The notes below the pieces were generated by a model. It saw nothing but the letters and a program-made list of their open reading frames with translations. It did not search any database and was not told the origin of the DNA. Below, one piece after another: positions 1 to 5,287 of a stretch of DNA of 5,287 bases (position 1 is the first letter of the stretch; the number at the start of each line of letters is the position of its first letter). Position numbers and translations under genes: made by a program. The stretch is from CAZOKZ01 sp964580585 (GTDB lineage Bacteria > Sumerlaeota > Sumerlaeia > SLMS01 > JAHLLQ01): contig CAZOKZ010000120.1 of the NCBI GenBank assembly GCA_964580585.1, forward strand, positions 1 to 5,287, in the 5' to 3' direction.

Positions 1-243
1 CGTAATAACAACGGTTTAGGGCGGGGTCCGAAAAAGTTTACCGGACACTACTGATCTGGTCTATAAAAACCGCAATCTTCACCAAAATGACCAAGGATAT
101 AGGCATTTTTATCCGACCACACAGGTATTTGATTTGCCATAAAGGCCTTCTCTCTCATTCTTTTTTCAAAAGAGATAGATTCGGACAGATAAATGTAATA
201 AGTGTTTTTCGCCACCGAACCAGTGGTAATGCAAGTGGAATAG
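1..243. other. Low-G+C stretch with no convincing gene, downstream of the symporter
   Basis: Hand count gives about 40% G+C (97 of 240 bases), well below the adjacent symporter gene. On the minus strand one open frame ends at base 48. Its longest form would need a TTG start at 272 inside the symporter's 3' end. A 30-codon form starting with ATG at 140 has an AGAAGG-like ribosome binding site at 146-151, 5 bases upstream, and encodes MANQIPVWSDKN... ending in FYRPDQ. I do not recognise this peptide and cannot tell a small gene from chance or from the remnant of a decayed one. A 5-bp inverted repeat, GTCCG (26-30) with CGGAC (42-46), is too short and lacks a T tract, so I do not call a terminator. 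Confidence 0.35.
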
Positions 244-1629
244 TTATTTTTTGTGAAAAAACTCCACCCCAATCGGCACCGCCGACGCCCCGAACGCGAT
301 CAGCTGCAACGTCGTGTTGTGCAACGCAATCCCGGTGATGGCAAAGCCTGCTCCCATCATCACCGACGCGAGGCCCGTCCATTTGCTGAACTTGCGATTC
401 GGCCAAATAACTAACGCTAAAAATGGACACAGCACGGCGGGGGAGTAAACTTTATAACAAAGCAACAACGCCGCTACAATATCCTGCAGCGCAATGGCGA
501 AAATGGCTCCTGCGATACCGGCAACGATAATAATCATTCGTCCGCGTGTTAATAATGTTTCTTCGCGGCGCAATTTCGGGACCGCCACATCGAGCACATC
601 GCGGCTGACCAGCGTCGAAATCGTCAGCAAGCACGTGTCGGCGCTGCTCATCACGGCGGCAAGCAGGGCCGCCACCAGCAGCCCGCTCCACAACGGCGAC
701 ATGGCAATGCTTGACAGTTGCAGGATGAGTCCGTCCCCGGCTTTCGCTGCCAGTTCCGGTCCCATCACGCCCCGTCCAATCATGCCAATTAACACAATGA
801 TGTAAACGAGCGGAACCATGGCGATGGACGAGGCGATGACGGCGGTGCGCCCGACCGAGCGATCGCGACCAGAAAACAATCGCGAGTAAATATCCGGTCC
901 GACCAAAAACGGCACGCCCAGGGTCAGTAACACCGTAAACCACGCGGCGGGTTTCATTTTTTCGCTGAAGGGAAAGCTCAACAACTCGCGTTCGATGCGC
1001 GCAGGCGCGGCAGGGTCGTAGCGCAGTAGCCCCGCCAGCAACACTCCAAGCCCGACAACAAGCACGACGAATTGCAGCAGGTCGGTTCGCAGCACGGAAT
1101 GCTGTCCACCGAGGCAGGTGTAGGCTGTGAACGCCATCGCGACCAACGCGATCAAAATTGCCGGGCTCGCGTGTGTCCACCACCCAGCCGAAGTACCGAG
1201 AAAATCCAGAATCTTGCCCGCCGCGATGAGTTGCGCGCCGATAATCGACATCCACGCGCCGACAATCAACACCGCCGATACCACGCGCACCGTTTGGCCG
1301 TATCCGCGTCCGAGCAATTCCGGCAACGTGAACACTCCGTCGATGTCGATGCGATTGATCGCCCACGCGCCGAGCGCCAGCAACCCCACCGCGCCAACCC
1401 ACAGGTACCATCCGGCGACAAGGCCCATTCCGGCGCCGAGTTTGCTTACCCCCATAACGCCAAAGGAGCCGAAAATCGTGGCCAGCATCGAACCGGTGAG
1501 CAGCACGGCTCCGCCCGAACGGCTGGCGAGAAAAAAACCGGCCTCGGATCGATCGACCGTTCCGCGTCGATGCGCCAGGCCAATCGCCATCACCGCCATC
1601 AAGTAAATCAGGGGAAAAACACCAGCCAT
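244..1629 (-). CDS. Sodium:solute symporter family (SSS) transporter
   Basis: This is an inner-membrane secondary transporter predicted to couple Na+ entry to uptake of an organic solute; the substrate cannot be read from the sequence. It has 461 residues, slightly short but normal for the family, with about 13 hydrophobic segments from residue 3 to residue 457. Family marks seen are a SEAGFFLASRSGG stretch (28-40, the usual 'yFLAgRs' loop after helix 1), CLGGQHSVLRTDLLQ (172-186, the GG...TD.LQ signature), and AAVMSSADTCLLTISTL (324-340) followed by SRD. In studied SSS proteins the last region carries the Ser/Thr ligands of the Na2 site. I choose the ATG at 1629 over a GTG at 1641 because GGAGG sits 5 bases before the ATG, while nothing like it precedes the GTG. 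The gene follows tatD after 125 bases, so cotranscription is possible but not shown. It is complete, with a TAA stop at 244-246. PanF- or PutP-like naming would be a guess. Confidence 0.93.
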   Translation of the reverse strand: MAGVFPLIYLMAVMAIGLAHRRGTVDRSEAGFFLASRSGGAVLLTGSMLATIFGSFGVMGVSKLGAGMGLVAGWYLWVGAVGLLALGAWAINRIDIDGVFTLPELLGRGYGQTVRVVSAVLIVGAWMSIIGAQLIAAGKILDFLGTSAGWWTHASPAILIALVAMAFTAYTCLGGQHSVLRTDLLQFVVLVVGLGVLLAGLLRYDPAAPARIERELLSFPFSEKMKPAAWFTVLLTLGVPFLVGPDIYSRLFSGRDRSVGRTAVIASSIAMVPLVYIIVLIGMIGRGVMGPELAAKAGDGLILQLSSIAMSPLWSGLLVAALLAAVMSSADTCLLTISTLVSRDVLDVAVPKLRREETLLTRGRMIIIVAGIAGAIFAIALQDIVAALLLCYKVYSPAVLCPFLALVIWPNRKFSKWTGLASVMMGAGFAITGIALHNTTLQLIAFGASAVPIGVEFFHKK

Positions 1630-1634
1630 GCCAC

Positions 1635-1639
1635 CCTCC
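1635..1639 (-). promoter_or_regulatory. Ribosome binding site of the symporter
   Basis: On the minus strand GGAGG lies 5 bases before the ATG at 1629. It falls inside the first codons of the longer GTG-initiated reading (start at 1641), which argues that the longer reading is not the true start. Confidence 0.75.
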
Positions 1640-1754
1640 ACAAGGATTCATTGCGTGCGCGCGCCGGGGGCTGGGCGAGCGTGAATAAGACAATTGCAGG
1701 AAGAACGGGGTAGAATGAATTCATCCCGGCTTATATTGTTTACCCGTCGAACTT

Positions 1755-2549
1755 CTAAACGGGCACTTCCTCCACGGTTTTCAACCGAAACGTTCGCACG
1801 GTGTTGTTCCAGCACACGGCGGCGACTTCACTCACCGGACGGTCGAATAACTTGGCTACCGTTTCTGCGGTAAAGGCGGTGAATGCCGGTTCGTTGCGTT
1901 TGCCACGCCGGGGTTGAGGCGCCAGGTACGGACTGTCGGTTTCGAGCAGAAGATGGTCGATGCCGATTTCCCGCAACGTCTCGCGCAAGTCGCCGGATTT
2001 CGGAAACGTCGCGATGCCGCCGACGCCAAGCGCCAGTCCCATCTCGACAATCGCGTGAGCCTGGGCGGTATTACCGGCAAAACAATGGGCCACGCCGCCG
2101 ATTTCGCTCGCATTTTCCGCCCGCAGGTCTTCGATCAAATCGTCGTACGCCTCGCGGCAATGTAGCGACACCGCCAGCCCCAGTTCGCGCGCCATTCCGA
2201 GCTGGCGACGGAAAATGCGGCGCTGCGTGTCGCGGTCGAAATGATTGTGGAAATAATCGATACCGATCTCCCCGTACACGACGACCTCGGGGGCCGAGGC
2301 AGCCAGTTCAAGCAGCCCGGCCTCTTCCTCGGGCGACCATGCGTCCAGGTCGCTCGGGTGCACGCCCACAGCAGCGAGGCATTCTTCCGGGTAACGGCGT
2401 GCCAGCTCGACCACCTCGTGGCTGTCGGCCAGCCGCGTGCCGAGGTTCAGGATTTTGCCCACGCCCGCCTCGCGCGCGCGACCGATGGTCTCGTTCACAT
2501 CTTCGGCGAATTTACGGTTTTGCAAATGGGCGTGCGAATCGAACAGCAT
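1755..2549 (-). CDS. tatD: TatD family metal-dependent hydrolase (putative DNase)
   Basis: This is a cytoplasmic TIM-barrel hydrolase of the amidohydrolase superfamily. Characterised TatD relatives are Mg2+-dependent 3'-5' exonucleases or act on damaged DNA ends; the activity here is inferred. The 264 residues match the usual 255-265. All expected metal ligands are visible: FDSHAHL at the N-terminus (H6, H8), GEIGIDY (E94, with D98), SLHCREA (H130), AHCFAGN (H155) and LETDSPYLAP (D205). The RGKRNEP segment at 215-221 is also typical. A late WNN (247-249) followed by F254 matches the family's C-terminal 'N..r.F' pattern. The symbol is a family label: E. coli has three paralogues (TatD, YcfH, YjjV) and I cannot assign orthology. 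The ATG at 2549 lacks a clear Shine-Dalgarno, having only a weak TTGGA. A terminator hairpin lies just upstream, so a promoter would have to sit in the roughly 40 bases between or in readthrough; I see no good one. The symporter lies 125 bases downstream. Confidence 0.95.
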   Translation of the reverse strand: MLFDSHAHLQNRKFAEDVNETIGRAREAGVGKILNLGTRLADSHEVVELARRYPEECLAAVGVHPSDLDAWSPEEEAGLLELAASAPEVVVYGEIGIDYFHNHFDRDTQRRIFRRQLGMARELGLAVSLHCREAYDDLIEDLRAENASEIGGVAHCFAGNTAQAHAIVEMGLALGVGGIATFPKSGDLRETLREIGIDHLLLETDSPYLAPQPRRGKRNEPAFTAFTAETVAKLFDRPVSEVAAVCWNNTVRTFRLKTVEEVPV

Positions 2550-2581
2550 GGTGGAAATTCCAATCGTTTCAAGGGTTTGGG

Positions 2582-2631
2582 TAGAAAGAAGAACGCTCCC
2601 GGCGCGGAAGAATCAGGCGCTCGGGAGCGTT
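2582..2631 (-). terminator. Intrinsic terminator after the ferredoxin gene
   Basis: A perfect 10-bp inverted repeat, AACGCTCCCG (right end 2631) with CGGGAGCGTT (2592-2601), is extended after one bulged base by 4 further G/C pairs (GCGC with GCGC). The loop is 11 bases (2606-2616). Read on the minus strand the stem is followed by a pyrimidine-rich CTTCTTTCTA tail. It begins 28 bases after the ferredoxin stop and ends about 40 bases before the tatD start. On the plus strand the stem is followed by TAAAACC, not a T tract, so the minus-strand orientation is preferred. The tail is interrupted by C, so efficiency may be moderate. Confidence 0.8.
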
Positions 2632-2659
2632 AAAACCGTACGAATGAGACGACTCGAGA

Positions 2660-2896
2660 TTATTCGTCGCCGTCGTCGCCGATGGCTTCCACTGGGCAAC
2701 CTTCGAGCGCGTCGATGCAAAGTTGCAGTTCGGTTTCGTCGCGCGGCTGGACCGACACATACGAGTAGCCTTTTTCGTCGTCGCGTGCGAAGTTATCGGG
2801 AGCCGTCGCGCGGCATGCATCGCAATCGATGCACTGGTCATCTACGTAAAACTTGCCTGCGGCATTTTCTTCGAGTTTTGCGGTCTTATCAGCCAT
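2660..2896 (-). CDS. Ferredoxin, single [4Fe-4S] cluster
   Basis: This is a small soluble electron carrier of 78 residues, acidic overall (runs of D/E, ending GDDGDE). The cluster motif C-x2-C-x2-C is at residues 22, 25 and 28 (CIDCDAC), and the fourth ligand is C67 in the CPVEAI motif. This spacing fits monocluster bacterial ferredoxins of the Thermotoga/Desulfovibrio type rather than 2[4Fe-4S] proteins, because the second cluster motif is missing. A fifth cysteine, C60, lies seven residues before C67. The N-terminal 17 residues precede the usual 'yVd...Ci.C' start of the fold. The ATG at 2896 has a GGAGG at 2909-2913, 12 bases upstream, which is longer than ideal; an ATG at 2915 is out of frame. 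The gene stands alone between a divergent gene and a downstream terminator, so no redox partner can be inferred. I saw no convincing promoter upstream. Confidence 0.93.
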   Translation of the reverse strand: MADKTAKLEENAAGKFYVDDQCIDCDACRATAPDNFARDDEKGYSYVSVQPRDETELQLCIDALEGCPVEAIGDDGDE

Positions 2897-3085
2897 GGTC
2901 TTTGTCTGCCTCCATCAAGGGTTGGCGGTTTTTGGTCTTGAAAGTGTCGAAAAAATTGGCATCGCGCGCGCGGTATCCGAATTTTTCCCAAATCGGGCCG
3001 ATTTCAATCACGAGACGCCGGAGATGGGCAAGGACACTTTTCGACTATTGCGCAGGGCAAGAGTCGCGCCAAACCGCAGTGCCAG

Positions 3086-3114
3086 TTGACGATATTCTTT
3101 TCTTGGGGTATGCT
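3086..3114 (+). promoter_or_regulatory. Candidate sigma-70 promoter for the propeller gene
   Basis: TTGACG (3086-3091, five of six bases of the -35 consensus) is separated by exactly 17 bases from TATGCT (3109-3114, four of six bases of the -10 consensus). This would start transcription near 3121 and give a leader of about 60 bases. The consensus is the E. coli one and may not apply to this organism. Confidence 0.45.
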
Positions 3115-3166
3115 TTTGTTGATGTTTAGTATTTGGGGACTTAATTTGAGGTGGGTAATCAAAAGT

Positions 3167-3171
3167 GGAGG
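3167..3171 (+). promoter_or_regulatory. Ribosome binding site of the propeller gene
   Basis: GGAGG lies 9 bases before the ATG at 3181. An in-frame stop (TAA at 3142) bounds the reading frame upstream, and the only other upstream in-frame candidate is a GTG at 3151 without a comparable site. This fixes the start at 3181. Confidence 0.8.
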
Positions 3172-3180
3172 AATAGGGGA

Positions 3181-3282
3181 ATGTGGGATTTGGAAACGAT
3201 TCAGGAATGGAAAAAATCAAGGCCATGGGGATGCGCGATTTTACTCGGTTTTCTCCTGTTTTTATCATCGCCAGTATTTGCC
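3181..3282 (+). other. Signal peptide of the propeller protein
   Basis: The encoded N-terminus has positive charges at K11, K12 and R14, an uninterrupted hydrophobic core at about residues 17-28, and a small-residue cleavage region S-S-P-V-F-A. Cleavage after A34 is most likely. C18 is not in a lipobox position, so a lipoprotein is unlikely. The n-region of about 14 residues is rather long. Confidence 0.8.
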
Positions 3283-5287
3283 GTTGCCGGGCGCGATTGG
3301 GAGTTGGCAAATCCGATCAGCACGGGCATTATCGATCAGGTTGAATCCGTCGTTTTCAATCAAAAGATATGGATATTGGGTGGTGGAGCGACGGGTAATA
3401 ACGATGTATTTTATTCCACCACAGGTTCCGATTGGAGAAAAGTTGAATCCGACTCGCTTTTCCCCAAGCGTTTGGCACATAGCGCCGTTACGTTCGCCGG
3501 AAAAATGTGGGTGATCGGTGGATATAACGTCGGAGAAAACCCTGCACATTTAGACAACGATGTATGGTGTTCATCCGACGGCGTTCATTGGGAGCAAGCA
3601 ACCGACAATGCGGGATTTGCGCCGCGCACCGATCATACCAGTGTTGTTTTCGATGGAAAAATCTGGGTTGTGGGTGGTTGGGATGGAAAAACGCATCTCC
3701 AAGATGTTTGGTGCTCTTCTGATGGCATCAATTGGGTAGCGGCAAACAGTCAGCCAGCATTTCCACCCCGCGCCGGACATACGCAAATCGTTTACGACAA
3801 CAAAATGTGGATATTTGCCGGGCAAGGAGTAACGTCGTCTCTCGATGATGTGTGGTATTCAATCGACGGAGTGGACTGGTTCCAAACCATCGATCACGCA
3901 GAATTTAAGCCAGGCGTTTCTCACCAAAGCGTCGTGTTTGAAAATCAAATGTGGATGATTGGCGGAGGATGGTTGTGGGGACCAGGAGGCAACGAAGTTT
4001 GGAAATCGACCGATGGTGTTCATTGGGAATATGTCGATCCCATTCACACTTTCCCCGAGGTCTATCGCCATTCGTGTGTAGTATTCGAAGATAAAATGTG
4101 GGTGATTGGTGGGTATCATGGAAAGGAAATCTGGTGCTCGTTAGACGGTGCCGATTGGCAACAGGTTTTGCTCCCTCCGCATAGTTACCACACAAGTGTC
4201 GTATTCAACGATGCGATGTGGATTATAGGAGGTCTAAACGGACTAAAAAATGAATATCAAAACGATGTCTGGCGTTCAACCGATGGCAATGTTTGGGAAC
4301 TGGTTACTGAACACGCGGCGTTCTCTCCGCGATGGAATCATTCGAGTGTTGTCTTCGACGGAAGGATGTGGGTTATCGGCGGGGATGACGACGAATATTC
4401 GAGCGAAGTTTGGTCTTCGAGCGATGGGAAGAACTGGAAGATGGCAACGGCTCAAGCAGAGTTCGGCCCACGATCCAGGCATTCCAGTTTGGTTTACAAT
4501 AATAAGATATGGGTCATTGGAGGAAGAACCCAAATAGGTTATGTGTACGATGTATGGAATTCAAGCGATGGAATTACTTGGACACAAGTGACGCCCCATA
4601 CACAAATGCCCTCTTCCTCGAATCACAAGAGCATAGTATTCGATAACAAGATGTGGATTATTGCAATTCCGGATATCTGGTCATCGAGCGACGGAATCAA
4701 TTGGTCAGAAGAAACACATCGAAATTTTAGTGTATACTGGCACGGGTACAGCGCATTTGTCGCTGATCATCGAATGTGGATTTTTATACTCAACAGGGCT
4801 TGGTATTCATATGATGGTGTTGTGTGGGAAGAAGTCTTGAATTTTGAACCCTTTAATGACCGATGGGGTAATTCAACCGCATTTTTTGACCGTAAGCTGT
4901 GGGTTTTAGGCGGTCAACAATATAGTAAATACTATGCCGAAACTTGGTATTCAACCCTTCTCCCCCCCAATATCAAAGTCGCTCCTCAAAGCATCGACTT
5001 TGCGCACCTGCAAATCGGGCTTGAAAGCTCGCCATATCCCGTCACGATAACCAATGTGGGGGATGGAACTTTGGAAATCATCGACGTTAAAATCCAAGGA
5101 CTCGACGCGGATGAATTCCAACTGGTCCCACCCCAGGAAACAGGTCCGATACTTCCCGGCGAAACGCGCATTTACCACATGACCTTCGAGCCAAAAGCTT
5201 CGCTGGGCGAGGTGCCCTTTCACGAGCGGTCCGCGCAACTTATTGTTGAATCCAACGATCCGGACACACCGATGCTGGTCATTTCGC
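3181..5287 (+). CDS. Exported kelch-like beta-propeller protein with choice-of-anchor D domain (3' end cut)
   Basis: The frame is open for 702 codons and runs off the window, so the C-terminus is unseen. Residues 1-34 form a Sec signal peptide: a basic stretch (K11, K12, R14), a hydrophobic core (about 17-28, ILLGFLLFL) and likely cleavage after VFA34 (or after A36). Twelve kelch-like repeats follow (about 55-592). Each has H-x-S-V-V-F, then K-[IM]-W-[VI]-x-G-G, then D-V-W-x-S-x-D-G-x-x-W. Residues 597-702 match the choice-of-anchor D/ASH immunoglobulin-like fold: SIDFAHLQIG, ITNVGDGTLEI, ILPGET, MTFEPK and ESNDPDTP. Such proteins usually sit in the periplasm or on the cell surface, bind ligands or proteins, and lack an obvious active site; the ligand here is unknown. 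It is divergent from the ferredoxin and has its own promoter candidate. The propeller part is poorer in G+C (about 44% in ten sampled rows) than the flanking genes. A catalytic role (sialidase or galactose oxidase fold) is possible, but I see no catalytic residues to support it. Confidence 0.9.
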   Translation, partial: MWDLETIQEWKKSRPWGCAILLGFLLFLSSPVFAVAGRDWELANPISTGIIDQVESVVFNQKIWILGGGATGNNDVFYSTTGSDWRKVESDSLFPKRLAHSAVTFAGKMWVIGGYNVGENPAHLDNDVWCSSDGVHWEQATDNAGFAPRTDHTSVVFDGKIWVVGGWDGKTHLQDVWCSSDGINWVAANSQPAFPPRAGHTQIVYDNKMWIFAGQGVTSSLDDVWYSIDGVDWFQTIDHAEFKPGVSHQSVVFENQMWMIGGGWLWGPGGNEVWKSTDGVHWEYVDPIHTFPEVYRHSCVVFEDKMWVIGGYHGKEIWCSLDGADWQQVLLPPHSYHTSVVFNDAMWIIGGLNGLKNEYQNDVWRSTDGNVWELVTEHAAFSPRWNHSSVVFDGRMWVIGGDDDEYSSEVWSSSDGKNWKMATAQAEFGPRSRHSSLVYNNKIWVIGGRTQIGYVYDVWNSSDGITWTQVTPHTQMPSSSNHKSIVFDNKMWIIAIPDIWSSSDGINWSEETHRNFSVYWHGYSAFVADHRMWIFILNRAWYSYDGVVWEEVLNFEPFNDRWGNSTAFFDRKLWVLGGQQYSKYYAETWYSTLLPPNIKVAPQSIDFAHLQIGLESSPYPVTITNVGDGTLEIIDVKIQGLDADEFQLVPPQETGPILPGETRIYHMTFEPKASLGEVPFHERSAQLIVESNDPDTPMLVIS
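3343..4956 (+). repeat. Twelve tandem kelch/Asp-box-like repeats (about 144 bp each)
   Basis: The core tryptophan of the K-[IM]-W motif falls at residues 64, 110, 162, 210, 258, 307, 347, 397, 444, 492, 533 and 574, so spacings are 46, 52, 48, 48, 49, 40, 50, 47, 48, 41 and 41. Ten repeats carry a D-G-x-x-W strand end preceded by S-x (or S-L), resembling an Asp-box. Repeat 1 has S-T-T-G-S-D-W instead, and repeat 12 stops at E-T-W-Y-S-T before that strand. Repeats 10 and 11 lack the glycine pair. The repeats are diverged at the DNA level, with no long identical copies, so the array is old rather than freshly expanded. Confidence 0.88.
4969..5287 (+). other. Choice-of-anchor D (ASH-like) domain coding segment, incomplete
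   Basis: Residues 597 to 702 of the propeller protein show the family's pattern: an opening I-x-V-x-P-x-S-I-D-F strand, I-T-N-V-G-D-G-T-L, an F-x-L-V strand, I-L-P-G-E-T, F-E-P-K, and the late S-N-D-P-D-T-P turn. In known proteins this domain often comes near the C-terminus, before further repeats or a sorting signal. The window ends within its last strand. G+C is about 54% over these rows, higher than in the propeller. Confidence 0.82.

Larger units (their letters stand above)
2897..3180. other. Divergent intergenic region between ferredoxin and propeller gene
   Basis: These 284 bases hold the 5' regions of both divergent genes. The plus-strand side contains a sigma-70-like promoter (3086-3114) and a strong ribosome binding site. 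For the ferredoxin only a GGAGG (2909-2913, minus) is clear. An 8-bp inverted pair, AAAGTGTC (2941-2948) and GACACTTT (3033-3040), is 84 bases apart and could be chance. No credible gene was found; open frames crossing this stretch overlap the coding starts on either side and look like shadows. Confidence 0.6.

Noticed and set aside
452..1693. Long minus-strand open frame (413 codons) overlapping the symporter
   Set aside because: It is extremely rich in Arg, His and Gly, with no hydrophobic or family pattern. It is the out-of-frame shadow of a high-G+C gene whose real frame shows SSS signatures.
1072..1713. Plus-strand open frames of 159 and 213 codons opposite the symporter start
   Set aside because: Low-complexity composition (Arg, His, Ala, Pro) and full antisense overlap with a well-supported gene; no ribosome site of note.
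1706..1746. Inverted repeat CGGGGTA / TACCCG around the palindrome ATGAATTCAT, considered as a tatD terminator
   Set aside because: The arms are short with a mismatch or bulge, the loop is long, and no T tract follows on the minus strand.
1883..2584. Plus-strand open frame of 233 codons antisense to tatD
   Set aside because: Arg/Pro/Gly-rich shadow frame; tatD on the other strand has every catalytic motif.
2941..3040. Inverted pair AAAGTGTC / GACACTTT considered as a divergent operator
   Set aside because: Eight bases at 84-base separation in an A/T-tract context can easily occur by chance; no second copy supports it.
2437..3129. Plus-strand open frame of 230 codons crossing the ferredoxin and the intergenic region
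   Set aside because: It runs antisense through tatD's 5' end, the terminator and the whole ferredoxin gene, is Arg-rich, and has no recognisable domain.
3008..3310. Minus-strand open frame of 100 codons over the divergent promoter region
   Set aside because: It overlaps the promoter, ribosome site and signal peptide of the propeller gene and shows no domain or ribosome site.
3265..4533. Series of minus-strand open frames (84-96 codons) at regular spacing opposite the propeller gene, with a recurring N-H-P-H-F/L pattern
   Set aside because: The pattern is the antisense translation of the repeated W-V-I-G-G core; the regularity comes from the plus-strand repeats, not from genes.
4951..5238. 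Minus-strand open frame of 95 codons near the window end
   Set aside because: Antisense to the anchor D domain, whose sense frame matches a known family.

Overview
The window comes from a bacterium of moderate to high G+C, probably Gram-negative and environmental. The evidence for this is indirect: strong GGAGG ribosome binding sites, a cleavable Sec-type signal peptide on a large repeat protein, and a C-terminal immunoglobulin-like 'choice-of-anchor D' domain of the kind common in large surface or secreted proteins of environmental phyla (PVC group, myxobacteria-like and several candidate phyla). The sequence alone does not fix a phylum. There are no RNA genes, CRISPR arrays, insertion sequences or phage genes.

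Layout. Bases 1-243 are low in G+C and hold no convincing gene. Three genes then lie on the minus strand; in transcription order they are a small single-cluster [4Fe-4S] ferredoxin (2660-2896), a TatD-family metal-dependent hydrolase (1755-2549) and a sodium:solute symporter (244-1629). A strong hairpin between the ferredoxin and tatD (about 2582-2631) looks like an intrinsic terminator, so the ferredoxin is probably its own transcription unit. TatD and the symporter are 125 bases apart and may or may not be cotranscribed. Bases 2897-3180 separate the ferredoxin from a divergent plus-strand gene and contain a plausible sigma-70 promoter for that gene.

The plus-strand gene (3181 to the window end) is open through all 702 complete codons visible and is cut by the window edge. 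It encodes a signal peptide, twelve kelch-like beta-propeller repeats of about 40-52 residues, each combining a K-[IM]-W-x-x-G-G core with a D-V-W-x-S-x-D-G-x-x-W strand, and then a choice-of-anchor D domain. It is the most interesting object here. Its propeller part is clearly lower in G+C than the minus-strand genes and than its own C-terminal domain.

No pathway links the genes. Ferredoxin (electron carrier), TatD (hydrolase or DNase) and the symporter (solute uptake) look like ordinary housekeeping genes lying beside an accessory gene for an exported protein. I found no clear evidence of an undescribed multi-gene system; the twelve-repeat propeller is the best candidate for a novel structure.
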